A stretch of 64,000 nt of DNA from Pithys albifrons albifrons. Its lineage: Eukaryota > Chordata > Aves > Passeriformes > Thamnophilidae. Below, piece after piece: positions 10,946 through 25,106 of the stretch. The stretch spans positions 106,704,227 through 106,768,226 of the forward strand of contig NC_092458.1 of the NCBI RefSeq assembly GCF_047495875.1, in the 5' to 3' direction. Under the pieces are notes generated by a model that was given only the letters and a program-made list of their open reading frames with translations, was not told the DNA's origin and did not search any database. Position 1 is the first letter of the stretch; each line of letters begins with the position of its first letter. The translations under genes were made by a program, and so were the position numbers.

Positions 10946-13900
10946 TAATGCTGGGAGAGTCACCAGAATTCCTCCCAGTAATACGAGCAACCTGTGGTGC
11001 TCTCTGTTGCCTTATGGGGAGAAATGCTGTCTACTTCTTAGTACAAGCACTTATTAGGGTTAATTTTTACTGCTGTAATATTTGAACATTTTATACCTTA
11101 CCTGGATCTGGAGCAGTACGCATTTTATAGAACAGAAAAAATGCTCTGACTTCTTAAGTAAATATGTTTTAGATTATTTAGAGTTTTTTGTTATGTTGGG
11201 GTTGTTTTTGTTATTTATTTATTTCATTATTTTAAAGTTGCATGTCTAGGTTTTTAGAAAGTTATCCTTGACACAGTTTTGGATTTGGCCTAAAATTGTT
11301 ATTCTGAAAACCTGGACAAAGTGTTAGGTATCTTTATTGGCTAGAGAGCTTATATTTTGTGGGGAGAAAGTCTGCTGTCCTTGGGACTGTCTGAGCTGTT
11401 GATGGCCCATAGTACTGCACGTGCTGCTATTGTTGAATAGTTGAATTGACTGATAAGTTACTTCTGCCAAATACTTTTTGTGCTTTGAAAAGTTATTTTG
11501 ACAGCTGTATTCTTAAACTTTTGAATAAAATAATGCAAATATTGTTGGACTAGTGTAGACTTCTGGTTTTCCAGCTGTGTTTGGGTCTCTACAAGGTTAT
11601 CAGGTTTTATGCTAAATATTAGCTCAGGGTCTGCTGCTTGAGCTATTGTATCACAGCACTGTAAAGAAGTTTCACAGCAATACAAATGGGGACTTAACCT
11701 GTATAGAGTTTGCAAAGAACTTCAAAAACTATGTTAAGAGTCTAAACACATATAGTTATCTATAATAAAATTATTGTTTCTGGCATTTGGACATCTAAAA
11801 AGCATTAAGATTCAGGAGTGCTTAAATGCAGAGGAAAATATTGATTACAATTTGGAAACCTACTATGAGTTACAGAGTACAACTATATATTTTCATTTTT
11901 TGCTCTTTAAAAATTAATCAGTTCCCTTTATGTCTGTTGTAGAAGAGGCTGTGTTGTTCAAGCTGTGTGGATAAGTAAGATGAGCCCCTGGTTGTTTTCT
12001 GCTCCAGCTATAGCTTGGGAAAATATATTAATTAAAAGGGCTCATGGACTTGCCTCTTCATGAACTATTATGTACCTGAAAATTATACTGTAAGACATCA
12101 TCTACCATAGGACATTTTTGGAAATAATTGGAAGAGTATGTGGAAGAAGATACCCTTCACATGGTGTGGTTGTTCTAAAATCTGACCTTCTTGGCATTGG
12201 ACACGATGATAACTCTGGGATTGAAAATGCGCATTTGGATTCTCTTTTTCTTGTTGGAATTAGTAAAGTTGCATTCTCAAAATAACTAATGTTCCTAATC
12301 AATCATCATCTCTTAAAAAAAAAAGTCATCTAAGGTCTTTGGTATCAGATGAATGTTTTAAGTTTTTAAATCCTTTATTCTGGTTTTTGACATTTCAGCA
12401 GTGATAGCTTTGACTGCTTTCCAGCCAACACTGAGGCACTGTGTTCTAAAGCACTCACTGAATTCTCTAGATAACTGAGAGTCACCTGGTCTTATGCTCT
12501 GATCAATAAAAAGATGACTTGCTTTTCCAGGTCATCTTTCCTTTCCAGTTGGACGTTGCACATGCTTTGCCTTCAGAGTACATAGAGATAAAAGAAGCCA
12601 CAAAAAGAGATAAAGCACTAAATTCAGGTGGTACTATAGTTTGCCAGTCACTGGAGCTTTTCATCCTTCCTTTTATGTAAGTGTTCTGCAATTTGCTGTT
12701 TTTCTGAGGGATGTACAGCCAGCAGGCCCCCAGCCTTCTGCATGAGGACACAGAAAACTGTGCCCAAGAGGTCATGTGTCACAGAGGCTGTCCCTGACCT
12801 CCCCATGAGGCTCCGGGCTTGCCTGTTCTCAAGGCTGCCCTTGGTCAGTGCCACTGAGCTCCGGTCGGCAGCTGCCTGTGTGGAGGGGGCATGAGTGGAA
12901 AGAACATGCTTGGGCAGTTCTTCAACAGCTGCGTTGGCTTCCTTTTGGCTTCTGGGTACAGTTCAAGGTTTTGGCCTTGGTTGCTTTTAAGGCTAACATG
13001 ACTTGAGCTCCGGCTGAGAGGCTGCCTGCTTTTTCATCCAACATAGCAATTAATGTCAACTGGGATACTTGACCTAGATCATCCTAGTTTTTAATGTCAA
13101 GTAGCCATTGGCAGGAAGTTCTTTGAGAAGTACTTTTGACTGTGGAATGTGCTCCCAACCTGGTCTGGTGGAGTCAGCTTGCTGAATGGGCTCAGTGCCA
13201 GGCCTATCTTATTTCTTTGCCTATGGAGATGAGGAATTGCTCAGTGCTTCTCCTGTTCTCCTTTGCCCCTAAAGAAAGACAGGTTAATGTGAGTTTATAT
13301 TGCTACACAAAGACTTTTCCACTTGAGTCATGTGGGAAGATAAATGAGATATATTTGAAAGAAAAAAATAGCATATATGCCTTTATATGTAAGGGCTTTT
13401 TTCCTGAGAGAAGTTAATTGAATGTTTTACATGAAATTAAAGCAAAAGACGTTTCCTCACACAGACAAATTTGAAAGTATGGCAAGTTAAATTTAGATAA
13501 GTGCTGTTTTCTTTCAGCTTTGTGGAAGACTCTACAGTTCACTGCCAGGCATGGAAATCTTCCTTCTTGATGGGAAAAAAGGTTTGCCAAACCATTAAAA
13601 CCATCACCAAATGCTTTAAGCTTAAAGCAACATCCCAGGCCTCACAGCTACACAGACTGCAGTAGGGCCCTCTTTGCCCCATGCAACGTGTTGGGTGTTT
13701 TTTTCCCAGCTATGCCATTTTCAGTGAGGTTGGTCTGTTGGGTGAAGAAAAAGGTTCAGGAGTGAAAGTTGTTTTGAGGAGGAGGGATTTTGTCTGGAGT
13801 GCTACGTGGCAACTGCATGCCAAAGCTGGAGCCAACTGTTGGAACATAAATACAGTCATAACTTGGGCTTGGAAAAGCTCTGTTCTACAACTACTATGAG

Positions 13901-16900
13901 ATATCTGAAGGTTTGCTGGCAAATGCCCAACAGCCAACCAAGATGTAACCATCTTGGTTATAGAAAGATATGAGAAAGGAACTGAGAAGACAAATTTCAA
14001 TTTAAGCCTTAGGTAACTAATAATTGTTAGTTCAGGGAGCTGGGACCAATTTCTAACAGAGGCTGCCTGGTCCTACAGGATGAGGGAATTCAGTTTGCAT
14101 GTCTGCATTGGACAGGATAGAAAAAAATCTAACCACCTCCCTTTCCTGAATACATTTTAACCCTTTGCCTGTCAGTCTGGATTCTGGAGAGCTTCGGGAA
14201 TACGGTTTAGAAGAAGAAAGAAAAGGAATTGGGAGATCAGAAGTAAGGAAAAAAAAGAAGTTACTTGTTTTTGGAAAAGATTAGGAAATAAATCAGAACT
14301 AGAATTAGAGAACTTGAGAATATTCATAGCTTTAGTTCTTGACTATACATTAAAAATGACGACTCTGAGGAAAAAAAGATGATAGATCAGATGGCTTGAT
14401 TCAAAGTCAACTAAAGATTCACTGGTTTCAGCAGATTTTGGATAATACTTTTTTTTTTTAAATATAGAACAAAAGGAAAAAAAAGCTTAAGAAATGGAAA
14501 AGTTAAGGAAATAAAGTAGAAGAAAATAAATGGGTCATACCTAAAGGGAAAGATCTTTTGGTAAGTGTTTTTTGAAGACTGGTAACAAAGAGTGAAAGTT
14601 TCTTCACTAAGGAGAAGAGTTACTTACCCAGACTCAGGCAATTCCTGTGACATCTGAAGGAAAAAGTGCAGAAGAAATAAGTGCAAGCTGACAAATAAAG
14701 TCAAAATAAACACAGTAATTGGTGTCATGTAACTAAAAGCAGTTGTGTGAAGGACTGGTGTTACCCAGACCTTACACATTCAGTGTTTTGCTACTGATCT
14801 TTAAACTGAGAGGATTAAGGTGGTACTAGGGCAGTGTGGGGTTTGTGTCACCTGTGTAACAAATATCTAACTCTTAAGTAGAAGGCAGGGAGAAGACCTC
14901 ATATGAATTTAACAAAGAGAAATGGGAATTCTGTAGAACTCTGGCCAGGCCCAGAACAGGAGCAGGCACTTGGAGGGTATGATTCATTTGACCTCCTTTA
15001 GGCAGGAGTTCAGGAGGAGAGCCTAGTTCTTCCCATGGGCTGTAAAGGAAGACTAACATGACCTGTTCAGATACAGACACTTAGACTGTAAACATCTTCA
15101 TTTGGCCAAGTGAATTCTGGCTTGGCATCCACATCTAAGACTGGGAAGACAAGGCTGCTCTGTTATTATGGTTTGTGGTCAAGTGTCAGATGCCCTCCAT
15201 CCTACTTGAGTAAAGACTCAACACCTTTTCAGAATGGAAGTTGGCATTCCAGGGCTTCCAGAGCTCTGCCCAGGTCAGGCTAGCGATTCATGCTGAAGCA
15301 TTGTGAGGGCATCACCCTTGTGCCATCTCCTCACGGGCAGCAGAAGCCAACCCGTCATACCCCTGTTACTGCTCTTGTGTCAGTGCATGTGGGCACCAGC
15401 CGCAGGCTGAGCTGCGGGGCCAAGTCCTGCAGCATTGCTGGCAAGACCTGTGGTTCACCCAGCTCTGGAGCAGGCAGAACTTCAAAGGGCTGGGAGCAGT
15501 GGCCTGTTGAGCTTCCCCCCTCCAGCAGTGACTGATTTACAGGTGAGTGTGGTAGATGTGACAAGTGGTCAGACAGGGAGCTCCACGGGGACACTATTAC
15601 TGGAGAGCACAGGGTACGTTCTGGTGACAGGCTTGGTGCTACCTTTAAATCACCCAGTGCGTGTTTGGTGGGCCATGAAAAGTAAATGATTTATTGAAGC
15701 TGGTTCCTGGGTTGGAGTGTTGCTCTGTATTGTTAAGTCGGGCCACATAAAGCACAAAACTCCTGTTTTCTTCTTGATGAGTAATTTTGGACTATATGTA
15801 ACATGCAGATGTTACCATTACTTTGTTTCTATTGTATCAATAGAAACATGGTTTTAGTGCTTCATGGCTTTGAAACTTTTGTTTATGCTGCAAAACTCCT
15901 GAATAAATAAATACATGTATCTTTATTTCATTTGAAAACTCCATTTATTTTTTTTTCTCTCAAATTTCCTGGTGGTTTATTTGGAATATCAGTATATTAC
16001 ATGGTGGCTGCAGTGTTCTTTCTCTGGGTATGCAGTATAACTGATGTTTGTGGAACAGATTTTTAAATTTTTTTTAAAGAACAAAACAGAAAAGCTTCAC
16101 TATTCTGTCATTCTGAAATATGTTCAAGTTAAATTTTTCGGGAAATTTTTGATAGGGAGCTTAAAATCAAATCCAAACAGTTTTTTATTAAGCTGTATTA
16201 AAATTCAAGGCACTGGACTAATCCTTTTGTTAAGAAAAGGAGGGGTATCACATTCAGTATTACAATGATTATGAATTATTTTTTTCAAGTATATTGTAAA
16301 GAGTAACCTTGTTCAGAGTATCTTCATTTTTATGGCAAAAAAATGTAAACAGATCATTCTCATTATTACACTTTCTTAAAGTGCTCATTTTCTCTCTGCA
16401 GGCTCATTTTATAATGTATGCATCTGGTAATGAAAATAATAATTAAATTCTTTCACAATGAAACTGTGATTGGGGGGAGGGCGGGGGTGGAGAAAGCTCA
16501 AGCAAAGCCAGTTTAAGAAAGCTCATACTCAGTAAAGTTAGCTAATTGACTAGTAAGGCTGATTCTTCCCCTTTAGTGTATTTTAAAGCCTAAAGTTACA
16601 TTTTTTTAAAGTGGTGGCTCTCACTTTTTTTTCCTAATTGATGCTCCATATATGGAAACATCACTTTCTTTTTTCCACTCCTTTTGTTCTTTCGGTGTTT
16701 TTTCCATGTTTCCTGCTTCTTCCCGGTCCTTTCCATGTCTTCTCCCCATCCTCATGTATGTGTTCTGACCTTCATCCACGGAGGAATTGTTCCTGTACTG
16801 GGGCAGTGAGTGACCCAGGCACTGACTTTGAAGGGTTTGAAGAAGATGCTGCTGGGGAGGTTGGAGAGGTCGGAGAGAAGGTGGCTCTGTTGATCCAAAA

Positions 16901-19900
16901 AATGCACAGAGTGATGACCCTGTCAAAGTCTTTCAGTTCTGGGAAGGACAAGGATGTAATCTGGAGCTGAGTAGCAAAACCCAACTGGTGTGGATTAAGA
17001 TACAGCTATTTGGGTGAGTGCGTGCGTGCTGATTGAAATGTAGGAAATAATGTAACATGGCTGACCAAAAGTATCTGGATTAAATCTGATTTACTTTTTT
17101 AGTTCTTAATCTCCCTGCTCTTTGTTTTGTTATTGCTTATTTTATTTGTTTGGGATGATGTGCTCTGTTACTGTTTTTGTCTGAGTTATGGGATTTTTGG
17201 TGGGTTTTTTGCTTATTTGTTTTGTTTCCTGAATCCTTGTCTTTTCGTCTAATTTTTCCTTAATTATTTTTTTCTTGCATTTACACCCTATCCCTAAGCA
17301 CTATTTACTTCACTCTGTATCTTCCGCGTCCCTTTCAAGGCATATTCAAAGTGGTTTATTCTTGGGTTAGGTCTTGAAAATGGTAAAAGCAACATTGAAT
17401 GTTTAGAGAGTTTAGGACAAAGTTCAGACAGTGCCCCAGCTCAGTATAGCCCTGTATGTCTGTATTCACATTGTCTTGCAGGCACACATTAAAGCTGAAA
17501 TAGTCTTACAGCCTTAGACTGCGTAATTATTCCTTTGATTTAACAGAGGGAAGGAAAATGTGGGGGGAAAGACATCAGAGTTGGCTGGGTACGTGGGATT
17601 CAGCTTGGGAGAGCTGTAATACCAGGAAGAATTTTTTTCAGAATGCCTTTCAGTCATATCTGAGGTCTGGGATGTCTAAATCCATATCAAACATGATTTT
17701 TGGGAAGGCTGGTCTGATCCGTGCATGGGTGGTATGGAGTCAGTGTTTCCTTTTTGAGATTAATCACTGTAATATTTTAATAAAATGGATGTACAACCTA
17801 CTTTACTAAAAAAGGCAAATGGTGTGCAATATTAAAGACCTAGAAAGTGCACTAAAATGATGGCATTTAATATTAAGATTTACCTTGCATGAACAAAAAG
17901 CAAACTGACTGTATTTGAAGCTGCTGCTGCTCCATCATTAACTTGGAAACTAATTTTGGTCTTTCTTGAACTTGTTTAAACTTCGTTTCAGTCACCACCA
18001 GTAGTTTATTCCACTGTGCTTAGCATTAAATACTTCTGCAGGACTGATCTATTTAATGTATTTTGAATAAGCACTTTGAAAATCTCTGTCATCTCAGAAT
18101 ATCTTCTTTCCTGATGAGAAATCAACCAAGTTTGGCATGACAAAAATTTGAGTTTCATTGAGAGTTTTGCAACTATATGTGCCTGTTGCAAAAGTTTTCT
18201 TATGTGAGACAGAACTTGATGGAGAAATGTAGCTCTGGAGTGCGGTTTCTGCTGTTCTCTGGCTGTGATGAGAGAAAGGAGTAACCCAGGTGCTCAGCTG
18301 TCCTAGTGGCTGTTCTGGATGTGGGGACCTGCAGACCCCAGGGCTTACCTCTTACCTGCCAGCCTTCATAAAAAGCAGCTTCATATCTGGCATAGCTTCC
18401 CTCTCAAAGGAACATTGCCAAAAATTGTTTTTCCTAAATGAGTCATATTTTGAGAGTAGAAGACTTTCTACTCAGTGTTTTTGTTTACATCCACAGAATT
18501 AGACACCTGACTAAAGGAAGAAAATCTCTTACAGGGACATTGCCAAGTTCAACAGGTTGTAAGCATTGCTTGTTAAACTTTTTTTAAAAAGAATGTGGGG
18601 ATGTTTTATGTAGTACATTTTTTAGCAACAAGTTGAGTGTGAGGAGAGAAGAAGGTAGGAGAGTGTAAATGCCATGTGCGGCTGATAAAGGAAAAGAGCT
18701 CACCCACTTCTACCATACAACAGTAGACCCAGAAATCAGAGTTCCAGTCTCGTCCAGGTTTGTACTGTGCTTTTGGTGAACCCATACAGACCACTGAAAA
18801 CTGAAGCCTTAACTACCCTAATGGAGGAGCATAACTGAAGTTGTACAGGGGTTTTGGCCCTTTCCTGCTGTTTACCTTTTGAAAATTGGTGGTGTGGTTT
18901 GTATAACACGTATAAAGCATAGCCAGTGTTTCTGCGTTGGTTGGTGCATGACACTGAGGGACATTTATATGTCATGTTAGTTGTTGTAAGAAAGTATGAC
19001 TTTCAGAAGCTGCAGACATATAAAATGCTTTATTAGCTTTATTTCCTATTTCAGACAACTGAGAAGTGCAAAGTTGTTTTCTTGGTGGGTGGATTAAAGG
19101 ATTTGCTACATGTTCTTTATCGTTATGAAAGACTAGCAAATCCTGTTTTCATGTGGGTTGGTAAATTTTTATGAATAATTGGTCAAATGAATTTAACTAT
19201 GCATTTGATTTGTGTTGGGGTTTTTCTTTTTTTTTCCTCCACAGTACTAATTCTCATGTTTTTAGAATGAGTTATTTTTTTGCGTGACATCTCATACAAT
19301 CCTCAGAAAAACATTCTGGGAAAGGGTTTCATTTTTAAAATACCGTAACAGTCCAGTACCTTTGGTTGAAAATCACGTATCAACGAGCCTTCATTGTGTT
19401 GAAATGATGCTGTTTCTCAGCTGCATTCTGTGATTCCACTGTCTCCCTAAGGAATGGGGAGTATCTTCATATTTCTGATGATGGCTGGTTGGCGTCTGTG
19501 AGATCTGCTTATTTTTCTGTGTCAGTCATGGGCATTGATCTGTCCTTGAATTTGTGGACTCAATTTTGCAAGTTTTGTGTTTGTCCCATCATCCATCTGT
19601 TGTCCCCACCTCATGACTAACTAGTGTTGAAGCCGGTAGGTTGATTCATGTGATTAGATTTCCCCTGCTCAGGTTCAGTCACTGTTGTCTTTGTACTCAA
19701 CGATCCATTTGCTTGTTGTAAGGTCAAAGAGGATGATTCCATGGGCAGAATTCTTTTTCTGTATTTTTGATTTTGAAACTTCCTGCTGATAAATGAAATA
19801 ACTGTGTCTAGAAGCTTACCTAGTTGTTAATAGAAATTCTAACCCTTACAATTCAGAAAAGTTAGTTAATAAGGCATAAAATAATTGGGTGCTGTTACTT

Positions 19901-22900
19901 CTATGTGATGACAAAGAAACATCTGCTTGAAGAGCTTATAGTGACCCAGTTTAAATGGTCTGCACAGTGCTAAAACCAGTTCTACAGTATCAGGGTTTTT
20001 TTTTTTTTCTTTTTCATTTTGAAAGAATCAAAGATAAATGTCTTGCACATTAAGGAGATGAGCTGTAATAAAACATATATGGATAATATGGCAGCAGTCC
20101 AAGAGCATTAGTATGCGTGTCCTGATTGGGTTGTGGTGGCAGCTAGCAGTCACTCTCAACTTACAGCTAAATGTTACTCAGTGAGCATGGAGAGCCTTCC
20201 TCTGTGAGCTGTTCCCCTTTTGGAAGGAGGAAACTCACCCCAGTTTAAGACAGTTCTTTCCTGGTTTGATGTGAAACCTGTTAGTTTGGAGAACTAAAGC
20301 TGAACTTCTCCAGGGAGCCACATTTGTCACGGCGGGTCTGGGCTGCAGATGATGGTTTCTGTAGATGTGCAGATGACTGTTAGGATGGAGCACGAGCGTG
20401 TTGTAACAAAGCTGTGGGCAAGACAGCTGTGCTGCCACAGGACTGGTTGTTCTAACAGACATGGAGCAAAATTCTTATATATTAGGAAGTACATGGCAGG
20501 TACATGAGCACCATCACTACTGCATGGGAATTTCTGCCCACTTTTTTAATAAAGCAGAGGATACAGGTTCTTATGAAACATAGCAGTGGGAAATCAGATG
20601 TGAGAGTAATTCCCCTAGCCCTTGCCTGCTTCCTTCCTGTATCTAATTAGCCATTGGGGAGGACAGCAAGGAGTGGGTGGCTGGCCAGATAAATTGTTAT
20701 GGTGGATTCCATCCAGCCAGCAAACTGCAGCTTGGGTGCTCTGGTTTGGATCACAAAAAAAGGTTTATATGAATTTCTGACTGAGCTTGCCTTGAAAGAC
20801 ACATATGTTAAATACTGATGGCTTGTTTAAAGACCAGGTTCTTGCTGTGTTCTTAAGCAGCAGGTTTTCAGAAGATCTTAGAAACTTCTTTTCCATGATT
20901 ATCTATTTATTCCCTTTGCTGGGGCAGGAGTAATCTTTACTGCTTGTCTGCATTATTGCATGCTTCTTGCAAGTGTTCAGGCTTTTACTTTATTACCCTT
21001 TGGAGACACTTTCACAGAGAAATGAACCTTGATGTCAGGTGGTAGTGAGCATGAATATTCCAGAGCCAAATTGCTCCTGCTGTGGAAAACCTTGTACATA
21101 GGAACAGAATTAAAGGAAAGAAATTTTCCATGAGGTTCTTCCCATAGACATTTCTTATTTATTCTTTATGCTTGAATTGTGAATGTGATAGATCAGAGGA
21201 GAAGGCTTCCTCATGAGCATGGGAGATCCTTTTGGTGATGTTGGGGTACATGACATAGAGCCATCTGTGTAGGCGAACTCTGTGTACAGTTGTTTTTGTT
21301 GGTTTTCTGATGCTTTTTGAGGGTACTGTAATGTTAATTGTGTTCTTATGAGAAAATAAATTAGGTCCTTTTATTCTTTCAGTGGTCAGTACCTTGTTGT
21401 TGATGGTTTATTTGGTGTTTCTTAGTACTAACTCAAACATAACAAGGAGGAAAGGTTTAGAGTTTTGTGTCAATTCTCTCCCTGTTATGGCTGATTAATT
21501 AACCACAGAAAGTTGAGACAACCTGTAGGAGCACATCTGATATTTACCTATACAACTATTTTAAAAAGGATGTGAGTTATATTTAGAGTAGTAGCCACAA
21601 CATTCCATCTTTATTATCTTTTTGAAATTAGTACTCAGTTTGGCCTTTTCCCATTGCTGCATTTCTGCTTATCTGTGGTTTCTCAAGAGTTGTTCACCTG
21701 TACAGCAGGAAAGATGAAATATTAAAATAATGTTATTTTTTATTATTATATAAGTTATGTACACTTCTAATAGCTCAAACCATTTTTTTATGTTAATGAA
21801 AGTTTTGAAAGCTGAAAATTTTATTTTTAGTTGTGTTTTGTTTTTGTTTGAGGAAAATAATTGTCCTTACAGGATTTTAATTTGGTAAATCTGTGTTTTT
21901 ATGTAGATTTATGCCTTTTGAAGAATGCATTTTATGTCTCTGTTTGGCACAGACATACTATTAGTCATCCATAAATGAAAATAATTGAAAAGTGACAAAG
22001 GTTTTGTAAATGTTTTGAAATCTTTGGGTGCATTTAAAAGATTTGTGAAGGCTTCATATTTCTGGTTATTTAAATCAGTCAGTCTCGAGTTGGCGGTCAC
22101 AGCAATTGTTCTACTGGCAAAATATGAAGAATTAGACAAACTTGAATGGTGTGCACTAAATAGGAACTTAATGTGTGTTCTGAAAAAGCAGAACAGTTTT
22201 AGTGTGCTCTGTATTTTCCTAAGCCAGTACCTTTGCAGAATGTGCCATAGTTTGAAAAATTGTTATGAGTATGGAGCTGTTGTGTGCTCATTTATAGGGA
22301 AAATGTGTTTGGGCAGAGGGGTTATGTCTGTTACAAGACAAATGAGAGGCTTTGTTTCTAAAAGGGTCTGTCTAGTGTTTCTCAGAAAGGGAGGAGTACG
22401 GTTCAGGATAATGGCCTAGGAACTTTCTTGCCTTTCCACTACTTTTTATTATTTTTATTGTTATTTACTTAAAAACACTACTAGTTCTTAAATAAGGAAA
22501 CAGTCCTTACTTAAGCTTATGGTTTTGACTAGAAACAGGATAAATCTCACTTTCTAGTACTGCAGTTTCTGTTGACTTTATTGTGAGATTTGATACCACT
22601 TTTGAGTTACATGCTAGGAAATAGTCAAGAGGTCTAAAACTTGGAAAGGTATTAGAGACTCATAAGCGTTTGAATTTCTAAAGTTTAAAAAAAAAAGAGA
22701 GTCTAATACATTGCGAATTCTGATGCATGCAGTAAAGTGGGAATCCCTGGCTCAAGTAGAAGGCAAAGAACCTCCAATTTAAAATTGAGAATATTGTAAA
22801 CTGAAATAACAAAATAGCAAGAGAAAGCTTGTGGTAGAAGAGTTTCTGACACTCTTGCTGGCTGGAGAGGAGGAGAGGTCTGAGTCACTGTAGGACCTAG

Positions 22901-24629
22901 GAATTAATATTGTTGAAGATAAAATGAAGGCTGTTTTGGAAAAGGAAATGCTGTTGGCAACTGAGCGCCCAAATACACTTGATAACCAGGAATTGCTGCT
23001 GAATACTGTTGGCTTCAGCTATTTTGTTGGACAGATGGAAACAGTATTACAGTGTGATCATTGCTGGAACTGAACAAGTGTAATTCACTCTTCTTTTGAG
23101 CTTGACTGGTTGACAGCTTCTTACTCTCTTCTCCCAATGGCCTGGGCTACCAAGATAAAAGTGCACATGTCTAAGGTGGATGCACACGTGGAAATACAGT
23201 ACATGGATATAAAACATGCCTGCCTGCCAGACACTTTCACTTCTCATGGCTAGCTGTATTTTCTGTAATCACTATGCTGCTTCTCGCTTTGAGATATCTG
23301 AGATTTCCACAGACAAATGAAGAGTATTTAAATAAGACTATTTGAAGGTGAACATTAGCATTGTAGCATTTCAGCGATGATGCAGACACTGATATATTTG
23401 TTAAAAACCCCAAAATACACTGTTGTTTTCTTTTCCCAGGCTTGTGATATTTTTTTGGCAGTCAGATGCTGACAAAATATTAATAATATTTAGTACAGCA
23501 CAATCAGGACTGTAAAGAAAATAAGTGCTTCCTTATATTACCCCCCTCAATCCCACATCATTAATCATAAGAAGAAAGAAGTGGTACAGAAACCTGAAGA
23601 GGTTAGTTAGGGTGATGAAAGAAGATGTCTGAGGAATAGGGAATCTTGTTTAACTTTGTGAGAGGTAATAATAAACAAACTTGTGGATGTTTTTTATATT
23701 GCAAATTAATGTTGAATGTAGGTAGCTCGAAACCCTACCCTCCCTTTTAAGTGCAAATTTAGAAAATGTTATGTCTGGTGGAACAGGGGAAGGAGCTCAA
23801 GGACCTTATTCTATGTACTGGGTGCCTTCAAAGGCTACGAGTGGGAGGTGTAGCTTAGACTTTCAGATTCCAGGAGTTGGAACTGATTTTTATATCATGT
23901 TTATACCTTCCAGATATGGGTGGGTGCAGAGATTGAAGATAAAATTAGAGCCTATGCTGTTAAAGGTAGCCAAGTTGAATTATTAAGAAGCAACTGATTA
24001 AGGTGTTTTTCACCATTTAAAGATGTTTCCAGACATCACTTTGCTCTGAAATGCACTTAAAAAAATTCTGTGCTCTGCAGACAGCCAAAAAGCTGTGCTT
24101 GTGAATGTTAAAAATGACCTTGAGCAGAAGAACTCAAAGGTTGTTGGTGGCTTTGTACTGAATAAAATAAACTGGTACAGCAATGAGAAAAACCTGCATT
24201 AAGGTTCAGGGTCTGATTCAGCAAAACACATTTAATCTTAAACATGGATACAGTCGTTATTCTTCTGCAAATGCTCATGTAATTCCTGAGCAGGGCACAA
24301 GTTAAATATAAGAATAAAAGTGCATATAATATGAAGTGTTGATAGTGTCCTTAAATTGGTATCTGAGATGTCTGAAGCAGGAAATGAACCCCACCAAAAT
24401 GAGCGGTGATATCTGTTCAGGTCATCAACCTCATTTGCTTTGAGATGCCCATTGTGGAAAGGTGTCCCCTGGTTTAGAAGTTATTGCTTTTGATGAAACA
24501 TATGCAAAAAATTGCTGCTGTGTTTGATAGTTCTTGGAGACCTAAATTAAACATCAGGTTTTACTAGAAAGCTGTGGAAAACGCCTGGATAATCGAGATC
24601 TCAGTAGAGTAAGATTATTTTGTTTGTAT
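10946..24629. other. Intronic or intergenic DNA; no gene seen
   Basis: Only AT-rich unique sequence is apparent, with one 18-bp palindrome (13612) and a G-rich stretch at 16472-16490. Slightly GC-richer patches at 12.7-12.9 kb and 15.25-15.65 kb contain short open frames on both strands with no recognisable domain. Confidence 0.6.
13612..13629. repeat. Perfect 18-bp palindrome
   Basis: TGCTTTAAG is followed directly by CTTAAAGCA. The palindrome is uninterrupted and has no spacer. No matching factor site is recognised with confidence. Confidence 0.75.
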
Positions 24630-25106
24630 CACAGAATCATAGAATGGTTTGGGTTGGAAGGGACCTTAAAGATCACCTAGGCAGGGACATTTTCCACTGG
24701 ATCAGGCTGCTCCAAGTCTCATCCAGCCTGGCCTTGAACACTTCCAGGGATGGAGCATCCACAGCTTCTCAGGGCAACCTGTGCCAGTGCCTCACCACTC
24801 AAGAGTCAAGAATTTCTAATATCTAAACCTACCCTCTTTCAATTTGGAGCCATTTCTCCTTGTCCTGTCACTGCAGCCCCTTGTAAATAGTCCCTTGCCA
24901 TGTTTCTCGTTGACTCCCCTCAGGTACTGGAAGGCCACAATTACGTCACCCCAAAGCCTTCTCTTTTCTAGGCTGAACAATCCCACTCGTTAGTCTTTCC
25001 TCATAGGAGAGATGCTCCATTCCTTCTCATCAACTTGGTGGCCCCTTCTGGACTTCCTTCAACAGATCTCTGTGTGTGCTGAGGACCCTGGAGCTGGATG
25101 CAGCGC
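24630..25106 (-). mobile_element. CR1 LINE fragment, 3' end, minus strand (about 480 bp)
   Basis: It begins with two CATAGAAT-type units (reverse complement of the 3' terminal ATTCTATGATTCTAT repeats) and the hallmark GGTTTGGGTTGGAAGGGACC. It runs through CR1 3' UTR and end-of-ORF2 sequence to a truncation near GAGCTGGATGCAGCGC. No coding capacity remains. It is better preserved than the copy at 10711. It is the strongest evidence for an avian source. Confidence 0.95.

Noticed and set aside
16472..16490. G-rich run as a quadruplex
   Set aside because: Only three good tracts of three or more are separated properly; the fourth is a GG, so it is weaker than the motifs reported.
16638..16970. 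Possible retropseudogene suggested by an acidic, coding-like frame
   Set aside because: No family recognised, frames open on both strands, and no poly(A) tail or target duplication visible.
21985..22419. 144-codon frame on the plus strand
   Set aside because: It begins at a TTG, lies in AT-rich intronic sequence and shows no domain.
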